A stretch of 64,000 nt of DNA from [Mycobacterium] nativiensis. GTDB taxonomy: Bacteria; Actinomycetota; Actinomycetes; Mycobacteriales; Mycobacteriaceae. Where the stretch lies: positions 409,147-473,146 of the forward strand of contig NZ_CP083986.1 of the NCBI RefSeq assembly GCF_020172685.1, written 5' to 3'. A program made the position numbers and the translations under genes. Shown one piece after another: positions 1 through 8,339 of the stretch (positions within the stretch are counted from its first letter, which is position 1; the number at the start of each line of letters is the position of its first letter). The notes below the pieces were generated by a model. That model did no database searches. It had not been told where the DNA came from and was given only the letters and a program-made list of their open reading frames with translations.

Positions 1-155
1 TCGGGCCGCAGGGTGATCTCCGGTATCCCCGGGACCAGCCCGACCAGCAGGCCGGCGATCACCAGCACCAGCGGGGCGGACAGCTTGCGATCTCGTGCGA
101 TGGCTGCGATCAGCACTGCGGTCACCAGGGCGCCCAGCAGTGTGGCGTTCACCAT
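1..155 (-). CDS. Na+/H+ antiporter-like membrane protein, N-terminal fragment
   Basis: The reading frame starts at an ATG at 155 on the minus strand and runs off the left edge, so only about 51 N-terminal residues are visible. They form two hydrophobic stretches around a short basic loop (ARDRKLSAP), followed by a leucine/valine-rich helix ending in VPGIPEI. This N-terminal pattern is typical of CPA1/NhaP-type sodium-proton antiporters, which exchange cytoplasmic sodium or potassium for protons across the inner membrane. The gene diverges from purT. With so little sequence the family call is tentative, and any polytopic transporter with a similar first hairpin would fit. Confidence 0.5.
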   Translation of the reverse strand, partial: MVNATLLGALVTAVLIAAIARDRKLSAPLVLVIAGLLVGLVPGIPEITLRP

Positions 156-232
156 CGCCGCGCCTTTCGTCCGTGTTCGCCCCTATTCTTGAGCAGCATG
201 CAACATTGCCTTGGCGCGGGAGGGTGGGGCAG

Positions 233-1498
233 TTGAACAGCGAGGCCCAGGAAGACGGAGAGTCGGAGACCGAGCGGTTGGCCCTCGACGGTCCCAGCCG
301 TACTCGGGTGGCGCTGCTGGGTTCGGGGGAGCTCAGTCGCGAGCTGGTGACGGCGCTGCAGCGCCTGGGCGCCGAGGTGGTCTCCGTCGACCGTTACGCC
401 GACGCCCCGTTGCACGCGGTCGCCGACCGCTCACTGGTGGTCGACCTGAGTGACGACGACGAGTTGGCCGCAGCCATCAGGTGGTTGCAGCCGAGGTTCG
501 TGGTGGTCTCCTCCGACCTGGTGGCCACCGACGCGTTGACCGCGGTGGTCGACACCGGCTTCACCGAACTGGTGCCCGGAATCCGCGGCGCCCGGCTGGC
601 GGCGGACCACGAGGGCATGCGGCGACTGGCCGCCGACGAACTCGGGTTGCCCACCGCGCCGTTCTGGTTCGCGGGATCGGTGGAGGAACTGCGGGCGATC
701 GCCGAGCACGGCGGCTACCCGATGGCGGTCAAACCGGTGGTCGGCTCGCTCGGCGAGGGCCGCTCGGTGATGCTGCGCGACAGCGACATCGAACCGGCCT
801 GGGAGCGCGCGGTGTCCGCCACCGGACCCGGGGCGCCGGCCCGCGTGCTGGCCGAGACGGTGGTGGAGTTCGACAACGAGGTCACGCTGCTGGCCGTGCA
901 TCGCGACGGGACCGACGGCCCGGCACTGGACTTCTGCGCCCCGATCGGGCACAGCAGCGTCGAGGAGCCGAACGGGCAACTGACGGTGGAGTATTGGCAG
1001 CCGCACCCGATGAGTCCCGTGGCGCTGGATGCCGCCAAGTCGATAGCCGCGCGGGTGGCACGCGCCCTCGGTGGGCGCGGCATGTTCGGTGTCGAATTGC
1101 TGATACACGGTGACGAGGTGTACTTCGCCGGGGTCAACGTGCGCCCGTATGACGCCGCGCTGCTGACTTTGCGCACCCAGCGACTGTCCGGGTTCGAACT
1201 GCAGGCCCGCGCGATCCTGGGGCTGGCGATCGACGCGATCATGGTCTCTCCCGGGGCGGCCCGGTTGATCTACTCGGGTCGCCCGGCGGATTCGTCCGCC
1301 ACCGACTCGACCTCGGACAGTCTGGCGGTGGTCACCGATGCGCTCAACGTGACCGAAAGTGACGTGGTGGTGTTCGGGCACCACGAGGGCCACCCCCGCC
1401 GGCGGCTGGGTTTGGCGCTGGCCACGGGGCCCGACGTGGCGGTCGCCCGGGATCGAGCCGGGCAGGTCGCGGCGGTTCTGGGCAAGCTCTGGCCGTGA
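233..1498 (+). CDS. purT: Formate-dependent phosphoribosylglycinamide formyltransferase (PurT)
   Basis: PurT is a cytoplasmic ATP-grasp enzyme of purine synthesis that makes formyl-GAR from GAR, formate and ATP, an alternative to folate-dependent PurN. The protein (about 421 aa) opens with a nucleotide-type fold carrying LLGSGELSREL near residue 30. It continues with the ATP-grasp body: MAVKPVVGSLGEGRSV in the ATP-binding loop and MFGVELLIHGDEVYFAGVNV for metal and phosphate binding, where the usual NEV/NEI is NVR here. The frame is open upstream to 95. I prefer the TTG at 233 because GGGAGGGTGGGG lies just before it and the length then matches the roughly 420 aa family size. GTG at 224 is the alternative. 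It is followed by a rhodanese and metZ, the gene order I recall from M. tuberculosis. Confidence 0.88.
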   Translation: MNSEAQEDGESETERLALDGPSRTRVALLGSGELSRELVTALQRLGAEVVSVDRYADAPLHAVADRSLVVDLSDDDELAAAIRWLQPRFVVVSSDLVATDALTAVVDTGFTELVPGIRGARLAADHEGMRRLAADELGLPTAPFWFAGSVEELRAIAEHGGYPMAVKPVVGSLGEGRSVMLRDSDIEPAWERAVSATGPGAPARVLAETVVEFDNEVTLLAVHRDGTDGPALDFCAPIGHSSVEEPNGQLTVEYWQPHPMSPVALDAAKSIAARVARALGGRGMFGVELLIHGDEVYFAGVNVRPYDAALLTLRTQRLSGFELQARAILGLAIDAIMVSPGAARLIYSGRPADSSATDSTSDSLAVVTDALNVTESDVVVFGHHEGHPRRRLGLALATGPDVAVARDRAGQVAAVLGKLWP

Positions 1499-1544
1499 CA
1501 CCCCGGCGTGGCCAATGCCCGCCGCGAGTGCAAGACTTTCGCAG

Positions 1545-1949
1545 GTGAGCTACGCAGGAGACATCACACCTGAGCAGGCCTGGGCGCTACTGCGCGACGA
1601 CTCGAACGCGACGCTCATCGACGTGCGCACCGACGCCGAATGGCGGTTCGTCGGGCTGCCCGACCTGACCGAGTTGGGCCGCGAGGTGATCTGCATCGAG
1701 TGGGTCCACTCCGACGGCAGCCCCAACCTGAACTTCGCGCGTGAACTGGCCGCCCGGGTGCAGGCCGGGCCGGCGGTCTTCCTGTGCCGTTCCGGGAACC
1801 GCTCCATCCCCGCCGCCGCAACCGGAACCGCCGGGGGTATCACGCCGTCCTACAACGTGCTGGACGGCTTCGAAGGCAACCTGGACGAGCACGGCCACCG
1901 CGGCGCCACCGGCTGGAAGGCCGTCGGGCTGCCCTGGAAGCAGTCGTGA
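1545..1949 (+). CDS. Rhodanese-like sulfurtransferase
   Basis: A single-domain rhodanese of 134 aa. The substrate-loop motif FLCRSGNRS contains the likely catalytic Cys81, which would carry a persulfide. DVRTDAEWRFVG matches the conserved CH2A-type box (DVR...EW). Rhodanese domains move sulfane sulfur between small-molecule or protein acceptors in the cytoplasm. The start is taken at GTG 1545, giving the N-terminus VSYAGDITP; ATG 1515 is an upstream in-frame alternative. The stop overlaps the GTG of metZ (GTGA), so the two are probably translationally coupled. A role in sulfur supply to the methionine step is a reasonable inference. The order purT, rhodanese, metZ looks like a conserved mycobacterial block. 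Confidence 0.85.
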   Translation: MSYAGDITPEQAWALLRDDSNATLIDVRTDAEWRFVGLPDLTELGREVICIEWVHSDGSPNLNFARELAARVQAGPAVFLCRSGNRSIPAAATGTAGGITPSYNVLDGFEGNLDEHGHRGATGWKAVGLPWKQS

Positions 1950-3226
1950 GCGATCAGCCGCCGTCGGGTTCAAACGCCGGTCCCAGCGTCGGCTCTCCGT
2001 CGTCGGGCCTCGCTGAACCGTCGGTCCGCATCCCGAAACCATTGCCGGACGGGGTCAGCCAGGCCACCATCGGCGTGCGCGGTGGGCTGCTGCGCTCGCA
2101 GTTCGACGAGACCGCCGAGGCCCTGTTCCTCAACTCCGGTTACGTCTACTCCTCCGCGGCCGCCGCCGAGCAGGCGTTCACCGGTGAGGTCGACCGGTTC
2201 GTCTACTCGCGCTACGGCAACCCGACGGTGTCGATGTTCGAGGAGCGACTGCGGCTGATCGAGGGCGCCCCAGCGGCGTTCGCCACCGCCAGCGGCATGG
2301 CGGCGGTGTTCGTCGCACTCGGGGCGCTGCTGAAGGCCGGTGATCGTCTGGTGGCCGCGCGCAGCCTGTTCGGGTCGTGCTTCGTGATCTGCAACGAGAT
2401 CCTGCCTCGCTGGGGCGTGGAGACCGTCTTCGTCGACGGCGAGGACATGGCGCAGTGGGAGCAGGCGCTTTCGGTGCCCACCCAAGCGGTGTTCTTCGAG
2501 ACCCCGTCCAACCCGATGCAGTCGCTGGTGGACATCGCCGCGGTCACCGAGTTGGCCCACGCCGCCGGCGCGAAAGTGGTGCTGGACAACGTGTTCGCCA
2601 CGCCACTGCTGCAGCGGGGTTTTCCGCTCGGGGTGGACGTGGTGGTGTACTCCGGCACCAAGCACATCGACGGGCAGGGCCGAGTGCTGGGCGGGGCGAT
2701 CCTGGGCGATCAGGAGTACATCGACGGCCCGGTGCAGACCCTGATGCGTCACACCGGTCCGGCGCTGAGCGCATTCAACGCCTGGTTGTTGCTCAAAGGG
2801 CTTGAGACACTGGCTATTCGGGTCGACTATGCCAACAACGCGGCGGCGCGGATCGCGGAATTCCTGGAGCGGCATCCGGCGGTGCGCTGGGTGCGCTACC
2901 CGTTCCTGGCGTCGCACCCGCAGTACGACCTGGCGCGCAAGCAGATGTCCGGCGGCGGCACCGTCATCACCTTCGAGCTCGACGCCCCGGACAGTGCGGC
3001 CAAGCAGCGGGCGTTCGAGCTGCTGGACAAGCTGAAGCTGATCGACATCTCCAACAACCTGGGGGACGCGAAGACGCTGATCACCCACCCGGCGACCACC
3101 ACGCACCGGGCGATGGGCCCGGAAGGGCGGGCCGCGATCGGGCTGGGAGACGGCGTGGTGCGGATCTCGGTCGGGCTGGAGGGCACCGACGATCTGATCG
3201 CCGATCTGGACCAGGCGCTGGGTTAG
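1946..3226 (+). CDS. metZ: O-succinylhomoserine sulfhydrylase (MetZ)
   Basis: A PLP enzyme of the Cys/Met metabolism family, 426 aa, which replaces the succinyl group of O-succinylhomoserine with sulfide to form homocysteine in methionine synthesis. Visible signatures are the tetramer-contact motif YSRYGNPTV, the ring-stacking segment ATASGMAAVF, the acidic partner of the PLP nitrogen in VVLDNVFATPLLQ, and the Schiff-base lysine in VYSGTKHIDG (Lys239). The start GTG 1946 overlaps the rhodanese stop, and about 35 unstructured residues precede the fold. The SGTKH.DGQGR context favours MetZ over cystathionine gamma-synthase or lyase. It is the last housekeeping gene before the catabolic region. 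Confidence 0.92.
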   Translation: MSDQPPSGSNAGPSVGSPSSGLAEPSVRIPKPLPDGVSQATIGVRGGLLRSQFDETAEALFLNSGYVYSSAAAAEQAFTGEVDRFVYSRYGNPTVSMFEERLRLIEGAPAAFATASGMAAVFVALGALLKAGDRLVAARSLFGSCFVICNEILPRWGVETVFVDGEDMAQWEQALSVPTQAVFFETPSNPMQSLVDIAAVTELAHAAGAKVVLDNVFATPLLQRGFPLGVDVVVYSGTKHIDGQGRVLGGAILGDQEYIDGPVQTLMRHTGPALSAFNAWLLLKGLETLAIRVDYANNAAARIAEFLERHPAVRWVRYPFLASHPQYDLARKQMSGGGTVITFELDAPDSAAKQRAFELLDKLKLIDISNNLGDAKTLITHPATTTHRAMGPEGRAAIGLGDGVVRISVGLEGTDDLIADLDQALG

Positions 3227-3234
3227 AACGGTTT

Positions 3235-3666
3235 TCAGGGAGCGGGCTGCCCGGGTGGCGACGGCGCGGGCTGGTCGGGCGGCGCGGGCTGCCCGGGTGG
3301 CGGGGGTTGGTCGGGCGGCGCTGGCTGGCCCGGCGCATCGGGGGGAATCGCCCCCTCGCAGCCGCCTGGCGGCGGCGGCGCCGGCATGATGTTGTTGCCG
3401 CTGTCGCCGACGCAGTCGTAGTTCCAGGTGGGCCCGACCCAGCGGTTGCCGCCCATCCACTGGTGCCAGTAGGACCCGTCGGGGTATTTCTCGCCGTCGC
3501 ACACCCGCAGGCGCCCGAAGCCCCATTGGCCACCGGGACAGAAGTTCCTCGTCAGGTCCGGCTGGTGCGGGTCGGGAGGATCCGCGCGGTTCGCGTGCGC
3601 CACGGGTGCTAACGACAAGATCGCGGCGATACAGCCGACTGCAGTGCCCATTCGCGCGAATCTCAT
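3235..3666 (-). CDS. Small secreted protein with proline-rich tail
   Basis: A 143 aa protein of unknown function. Residues 1-25 are a clear Sec signal peptide: a basic N-end (MRFARMG), a hydrophobic core, then a VAHA|N-type cleavage site. The mature part has four cysteines and an aromatic-rich core (FCPGGQWGFG, YPDGSYWHQW, WVGPTWNYDC), then PAPPPP and repeated GQPAPPDQ units to the end. I recognise this layout as typical of small mycobacterial exported proteins but cannot name a family. The start at 3666 is supported by AGGGG just upstream; the frame extends further upstream without coding character. It converges on metZ with only a few bases between. Confidence 0.75.
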   Translation of the reverse strand: MRFARMGTAVGCIAAILSLAPVAHANRADPPDPHQPDLTRNFCPGGQWGFGRLRVCDGEKYPDGSYWHQWMGGNRWVGPTWNYDCVGDSGNNIMPAPPPPGGCEGAIPPDAPGQPAPPDQPPPPGQPAPPDQPAPSPPGQPAP

Positions 3667-3763
3667 TGGGGAGCCCCTCGTCGATCCGATTATCTCGTAA
3701 AACGATATTAATGATCGGCGCTGCGGACTGGCTTGGGGCGTGCTGTGAACGAACCTGTCGCGT

Positions 3764-4618
3764 TCAGTCGTTCTCGATGACTCCGGTGGCGTGCTGCGCG
3801 CGGTCCTCGTAGGCCTGCCGGGCTGCGGTGTCGAACTGCAGGAAGACGGTGTCATTGCCGGTCTTCTTGTTCATCCAGCGGCGGCTGCGATCCGGCAGCA
3901 GGCTGGCCAGGATGGAGACGCGACGTCCGAAGCCGGGCACCGACACACACGTCTTCGGCTTGTCGAGCACCTTGACCACCGCAGCTGCGATGTCTTCGGG
4001 CTCCACCGGCTTCTGCGCCGCCGACGGCGTGGTGCCGGAGATCAGCTCGGTGTTGGTGAAGGTCGGCAGGATCCCGCTGACGTCGACGCCCTGGGGTTTG
4101 AATTCGTCGGAGAGCGCGGTGGTCAGGCCCACCACCGCGAATTTCGTTCCGGCATAGAGTGCTTGACCCGGCACGGCCACGATCCCGGCCAGCGAGGCGA
4201 TGTTGATGATGTGGCCGCCGCGGCGCTTGACCATCTCGGGCAGCACCAGCTGGCAGCCGTTGATCACACCGTAGAAGTTGACCTCGGTCGCCGATCGGAT
4301 GCTCTCGGGTGACTGTTGCAGGAACGGCCCCACCGGCATCACCCCGGCGTTGTTGATCAGCACGTCGATGTGGCCGTCGCCGTCGGCGCGGGCCTTGTCC
4401 AGGAACATTGAGAACGACTCGCGGTCGGTGACGTCGAGCGGGTGTCCGGTGACCTGGGCGCCCGGTCCCAACTGGGCTACCGCCTGGTCGAGCACCTTGA
4501 CGTCGCGGTCGCCGATGACGACCCGGGCGCCGCGGGCCAGCAGTGCCCGCGCGGTGGCCAGCCCGATCCCGCGGGCGGCTCCGGTGATGGCGATGGTCTT
4601 GCCGCTGATGTTGTCCAC
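3764..4618 (-). CDS. Short-chain dehydrogenase/reductase
   Basis: A classical SDR of about 284 aa. The NAD(P)-binding TGAARGIG lies at residues 12-19, NNAG follows mid-protein, and the active-site YAGTK carries the catalytic Tyr/Lys pair. The acidic residue after beta-2 (VIGDRD) suggests NAD preference. An extended C-terminus (about 50 residues with MNKKTGNDTVF) is longer than minimal SDRs. The substrate cannot be read from sequence. I chose GTG 4618, which places the glycine motif at the normal distance from the N-terminus. The open frame reaches ATG 4648, but those extra codons coincide with a 20-bp inverted repeat that is more likely an operator. It is monocistronic or leads nothing obvious. 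Confidence 0.8.
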   Translation of the reverse strand: MDNISGKTIAITGAARGIGLATARALLARGARVVIGDRDVKVLDQAVAQLGPGAQVTGHPLDVTDRESFSMFLDKARADGDGHIDVLINNAGVMPVGPFLQQSPESIRSATEVNFYGVINGCQLVLPEMVKRRGGHIINIASLAGIVAVPGQALYAGTKFAVVGLTTALSDEFKPQGVDVSGILPTFTNTELISGTTPSAAQKPVEPEDIAAAVVKVLDKPKTCVSVPGFGRRVSILASLLPDRSRRWMNKKTGNDTVFLQFDTAARQAYEDRAQHATGVIEND

Positions 4619-4625
4619 GGTGACG

Positions 4626-4645
4626 AACTTAACAGGTGTCAAGTT
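4626..4645. promoter_or_regulatory. Inverted repeat, candidate operator of the SDR gene
   Basis: The arms AACTTAACA and TGTCAAGTT are separated by two bases (GG) and match at 8 of 9 positions. The repeat lies 7 bp upstream of the preferred GTG start at 4618. Size and symmetry fit a TetR-type operator. The regulator is not adjacent, so its identity is open. Confidence 0.5.
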
Positions 4646-4737
4646 CATTCGTCACCGACGTCTGCGATCAGGGCGGACCGGACGTCCCGGGGGCAGCCCC
4701 GGGTGGGCCCGGCGCACGGTCGTCGACAGCGTTTCGG

Positions 4738-5856
4738 TCAGCTCGGCGTCAACGAGCGGCACAGCTGTTCACGATGGAAGACGGCGTCCCCGTACAGGAG
4801 GGCGTTGACCCGCGCGCGCCTCAGATACAGGTGCAGGTCGTGCTCCCAGGTGAAGCCGATTCCGCCGTGAAGTTGCAGGGCTTCACCGGCCACCCGGTTG
4901 ATGGCATCGGAGGCGTATGCCTTGGCGACACTGCCGGCGTGTGCGGCGTCATGGTGGGCGCTGTCGATCGTCATCGCGGCGTAATACGTTGCAGCAGTGC
5001 TGGCTTGGGTCCAGATTCGCATGTCTGCGCACTTGTGCTTGACGGCCTGGAAGCTGCCCACCGGTCGCCCGAATTGAACCCGCTGCCGCACGTAGTCGAC
5101 GGTCATCTCCAGCAGGCGTCCGCCGATTCCGACCAACTCGGCGCAGATCAGTGCGGTGTTGAGTTGGAGGGAGCGGGCAATCGACGCTTCGGCGCCCGCG
5201 ACGCCGTCGCAGCGCGCCGATTCGGGGACCGCAACATCATCGAAGACGATGTCGCAGTAACTGCGGGTGACGTCGAGGGTGTGTTGGCGTTGGACCCGCA
5301 GGCCGGCTGAGTCCGTCGGCACCAGGAAGCGGGCCGGCTGGCCGTCCAGGAGGACGTCGGCCATCAGTAACTGTGCCGAATCGGCGTCCTGCACGCAGAC
5401 TTTCATGCCGTTGAGGACGTAACCCTGGTCCCGACGGCGCGCATCGGCCCGGATGCCTGATGCTGACCAGGGCCGGCCGGCCTCGGCGAACGCCCAGGCC
5501 GTGGTCAGCGTGCCCTCGGCCGTCGCACGCAGCAGCTTGGATTTCTCGCCGTGGTCAGATTGCAGCACCGCGTCGGCTACCACCACGGTGGGGATGAATG
5601 GTGTGGCGGCCAGGCCGCGGCCGAGCTCGATGCAAACCAAAGCCAGGTCGATGCAGTGCTGCCCCAGCCCGCCATCGGACTCGGGGATCGCCAGGGCTGG
5701 CCATCCCAGCTCTGCGCCGGCCTGCCAGAGACGCGTGTCGAACCCGCCCGCGCTGTCGACGAGATCGCGGGCCGCCTGCAGCGACGCCTTGCTGGTCAGC
5801 AGCGACCGGGTGGTTTCGACGAGGCCGGCCTGCTCCTCGGTCAGTTGGAAGTCCAC
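4738..5856 (-). CDS. Acyl-CoA dehydrogenase, FadE (heterotetramer-type partner subunit)
   Basis: A 372 aa flavoprotein of the acyl-CoA dehydrogenase superfamily, which would introduce an alpha-beta double bond into an acyl-CoA. The N-terminus (MDFQLTEEQ) and the C-terminal LQLHGGIGFTWEHDLHLYL match the type seen in the N-terminal half of FadE34-like proteins and in one subunit of the mycobacterial heterotetrameric dehydrogenases. The usual mid-domain EPG.GSD motif is degraded (AFAEAGRPWSASG), so this subunit alone may not bind substrate normally. It diverges from a second acyl-CoA dehydrogenase at 5972 that resembles the other half, so the two probably form an alpha2beta2 enzyme. The start is GTG 5856, with AAGGAG upstream. 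Confidence 0.85.
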   Translation of the reverse strand: MDFQLTEEQAGLVETTRSLLTSKASLQAARDLVDSAGGFDTRLWQAGAELGWPALAIPESDGGLGQHCIDLALVCIELGRGLAATPFIPTVVVADAVLQSDHGEKSKLLRATAEGTLTTAWAFAEAGRPWSASGIRADARRRDQGYVLNGMKVCVQDADSAQLLMADVLLDGQPARFLVPTDSAGLRVQRQHTLDVTRSYCDIVFDDVAVPESARCDGVAGAEASIARSLQLNTALICAELVGIGGRLLEMTVDYVRQRVQFGRPVGSFQAVKHKCADMRIWTQASTAATYYAAMTIDSAHHDAAHAGSVAKAYASDAINRVAGEALQLHGGIGFTWEHDLHLYLRRARVNALLYGDAVFHREQLCRSLTPS

Positions 5857-5910
5857 GGGCTGCTCCTTGGCTGAGACGGCATCACGGGGCGATCGGTTGC
5901 AAAAACTACA

Positions 5911-5940
5911 TTCAAGGTACAGGATACTGATTAAGCTGTA
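5911..5940. promoter_or_regulatory. Recurrent GGATACTG element between divergent fadE genes
   Basis: GGATACTGATTAAG at 5922-5935 lies between the two divergent acyl-CoA dehydrogenase genes, flanked by TACAG and CTGTA arms. The same 8-mer occurs in four other intergenic sites in this window. It could be an operator. On the minus strand it also contains TATCCT, a TAnnnT -10 candidate. Confidence 0.5.
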
Positions 5941-5971
5941 TTGCGATGGTCGGTATCACCGGAGGGGTGGC

Positions 5972-7150
5972 ATGCATCTCGGGCACGACAGGGAACTCGA
6001 GGCGTTGCGCCGTCGTGTCCGCGAACTGGCGGCCGACGGCGCCCCGTCGCGGCAGGGGAGAGCCGGCGTCCGGGCACCGGAAGCTCACGAGATCTCGGCA
6101 TTGCGGCAATGGACCGCGCGACTGTTCTCCGAACAGCTGTTGGGGGTGAACTGGCCTGTCGAGTACGGCGGCCTGCCCGGCGCGCACCCGCTGCACGAAT
6201 CCGTGGTCGCCGATGAGCTGGCCCGCGTCGGCGCGCCCGGACCTGTCGGTGGCGGCCTGCTGGCGGCGGCGGCGATCATCGCGTCGGGAACCGTTGCGCA
6301 GAAAGACTTCTTCCTGCCGCGCATCAGATCCGGCCAACACATCTGGTGTCAGCTGTTCAGCGAGCCCGAGGCCGGCAGTGACCTGGCGAGTCTGCGGACC
6401 CGCGCGGTCCGCGACCGTGACGACTTCATCGTCGACGGGCAGAAGGTCTGGACGACCAACGGCCACCATGCCGACTGGGGCTATCTGCTGGCGCGGACCG
6501 ACCCGGACGCACCCAAACATGCCGGGATCACCGCGTTCGCCGTCGACATGGCGACCCCAGGCATATCGGTTCGGCCGCTGCGGGAGATCACCGGGACAGC
6601 GGATTTCAACGAGGTCTTCCTCGACGAGGTGCGGATTCCCGCCGCGAACGCGATCGGGGCGGTCAATGCCGGATGGGCGGTGACCACGGCCAGCCTCGCG
6701 CACGAGCGGGCCAGCGCCGGCAGCGGTCCGGCACTGTTCGGCGCCCTGGACCGGCTGGTGCGACTGGCCGGCGAGGTCAGCCGCGATGGCCGACCGGCCA
6801 TCGAGCGCGACGACGTCCGTCAGGCGTTGGGCGGATTCGCTGCCGACGTACACGTCAATGCCCTGGTATCAGCGTTTGGTGAGAACCGGGCGCTGCACTC
6901 ATCCGGTGATGCCGCCGACGCGCCGGTCTCCAAGATCCTGTTCAGCGAGGTCAATCTGGGCCTGCACGAGTACGGAATGCAACTGCAGGGCCACGACGGG
7001 GTGCGGGTCGAGGGCGATGCCGCGGTATTCGACCAGGGGTGGTGGCAGGACGCATTCCTGTATGCGCGCGCCTTCACCATCGCCGGCGGCACCAGCGAGG
7101 TTCTACGCAATGTGATCGCCGAGCGCGCACTGGATCTGCCGCGCGGATGA
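5972..7150 (+). CDS. Acyl-CoA dehydrogenase, FadE
   Basis: A 392 aa acyl-CoA dehydrogenase with well-kept motifs. QLFSEPEAGSDLASL binds substrate and flavin, VDGQKVWTTNG is the second flavin-contact strand, and the C-terminus ends FTIAGGTSEVLRNVIAERAL. These match the C-terminal half of the fused FadE at 44542, while the divergent gene at 4738 matches its N-terminal half. The MCAD-type glutamate position (YEGT) reads AGGT here, so the base must lie elsewhere, as in other mycobacterial sterol side-chain dehydrogenases. The start is ATG 5972 with GGAGGGG upstream. It is the first gene of a long same-strand run leading into the mce operon, 25 bp before the amidohydrolase. Confidence 0.87.
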   Translation: MHLGHDRELEALRRRVRELAADGAPSRQGRAGVRAPEAHEISALRQWTARLFSEQLLGVNWPVEYGGLPGAHPLHESVVADELARVGAPGPVGGGLLAAAAIIASGTVAQKDFFLPRIRSGQHIWCQLFSEPEAGSDLASLRTRAVRDRDDFIVDGQKVWTTNGHHADWGYLLARTDPDAPKHAGITAFAVDMATPGISVRPLREITGTADFNEVFLDEVRIPAANAIGAVNAGWAVTTASLAHERASAGSGPALFGALDRLVRLAGEVSRDGRPAIERDDVRQALGGFAADVHVNALVSAFGENRALHSSGDAADAPVSKILFSEVNLGLHEYGMQLQGHDGVRVEGDAAVFDQGWWQDAFLYARAFTIAGGTSEVLRNVIAERALDLPRG

Positions 7151-7175
7151 CCTTGGAACCAATGGAGGGAAAGCA

Positions 7176-8339
7176 ATGCCGCTACAGGACTGGATGAAGG
7201 TCATCTCGGTCGATGACCACGTCATCGAAAACCCTAGGGTGTGGGTCGACCGGCTTCCGGAGCGGGACCGCGAGCAGGGGCCGCAGATCATCGAAACGGC
7301 TGAGGGGCACCATGTCTGGCGTTACGAAGGTCAGCTGTACCCGCAGATCGGTCTCAACGCGGTCGCCGGTAAGCCGCCGTCCGAATACGGGATGGAGCCG
7401 GTGCGCTACGACCAGATGATCCCCGGCTGCTACGACCCGGTCGAGCGGGTCAAGGACATGGACATCGACGGTATCCATGCCGCGCTGTCGTTCCCGTCCT
7501 TCCCCGGATTCGGTGGTGGGGTGTTTCAGCGCGCCAAGGACAGGGATCTGGCTCTGGCGTGCGTGCGGGCCTGGAATGATTTCCAGATCGACGAGTGGTG
7601 TGCCACGGCGCCCGACCGGCTGATCCCGTTGGGCATCCTGCCGACCTGGGACCCGCAGTTGGCGGCGGCGGAAGTCGAACGCATCGCCGGACGCGGAACC
7701 AAGGCGGTGTCCTTCCCCGACAGTCCGGTACCGCTGGGGTTGCCGTCGTTTCACCACAAGACCCACTGGGAGGTGCTGTGGGAAGCGCTCGAGGCGGCGG
7801 ACATGCCGTTGTGCCTGCATTTCGGCTCCGGCGGCTTCGTGCCCGGTTTCTCGTCCGCCAAGTCCCCAACCGAGGACGAGTCGGCGCCGTTCGCCGTAGC
7901 CATCGCGACCTTCTCGACCAACCTGATGTGGACCACCGCGGACTTGGTGTTCTCCGGCATGTTGCAGCGTCACCCCAACTTGAAGTTCATGTTGTCCGAG
8001 GGCGGCATCGGCTGGATTCCCTACCTGCTTGAACGTCTCGACTACACCTGGGAACGGCACCGCTGGTACCAGAACATCAGCCGCACTGATCGGCCATCGG
8101 ATCTGTTCCGGCGCCACATCTGGGGCTGCTTCATCGACGACGTACACGGGGTGGGCTCGCGGGACCTCATCGGTGTCGACCGCATCCTCATCGAGGTCGA
8201 CTACCCGCATTCCGACTCCAACTGGCCCAACAGCCGCAAGCGGATCGCGGAGAACCTGTTGGAGGTCAGCGACGCCGATGCCCATCGAATCGTGGAACTC
8301 AACGCCCGCGAACTGCTGCACTTCGGAGATGCACCATGA
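7176..8339 (+). CDS. Amidohydrolase-family (TIM-barrel) metal-dependent hydrolase
   Basis: A 387 aa protein of the amidohydrolase-2 type. The N-terminal SVDDHVIE carries the early metal-binding Asp/His pair, PLCLHFGSGG a metal-binding His, and EVDYPHSDSNWP the late Asp that activates water. Family members include decarboxylases and hydrolases of aromatic, alicyclic or lactone substrates, so the chemistry here cannot be fixed. Good spacing from a preceding GGAGGGAAAGC supports ATG 7176. It sits between a fadE and the mce genes, and its stop overlaps the next start (ATGA). Such proteins are common in mycobacterial lipid and steroid catabolic clusters, so a hydrolytic or decarboxylating step on the imported compound is plausible. 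Confidence 0.82.
   Translation: MPLQDWMKVISVDDHVIENPRVWVDRLPERDREQGPQIIETAEGHHVWRYEGQLYPQIGLNAVAGKPPSEYGMEPVRYDQMIPGCYDPVERVKDMDIDGIHAALSFPSFPGFGGGVFQRAKDRDLALACVRAWNDFQIDEWCATAPDRLIPLGILPTWDPQLAAAEVERIAGRGTKAVSFPDSPVPLGLPSFHHKTHWEVLWEALEAADMPLCLHFGSGGFVPGFSSAKSPTEDESAPFAVAIATFSTNLMWTTADLVFSGMLQRHPNLKFMLSEGGIGWIPYLLERLDYTWERHRWYQNISRTDRPSDLFRRHIWGCFIDDVHGVGSRDLIGVDRILIEVDYPHSDSNWPNSRKRIAENLLEVSDADAHRIVELNARELLHFGDAP

Noticed and set aside
431..1501. Long minus-strand open frame antisense to purT
   Set aside because: Its translation is Arg/Gln/His-rich with no domain, typical of the antisense frame in high-GC DNA, while the plus strand encodes clear PurT motifs.
5922..5929. Recurrent motif as nothing more than a -10 box
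   Set aside because: Its orientation relative to the nearest gene varies and eight or more bases are kept, which is more than a TAnnnT hexamer needs. A promoter overlap remains possible at some sites.
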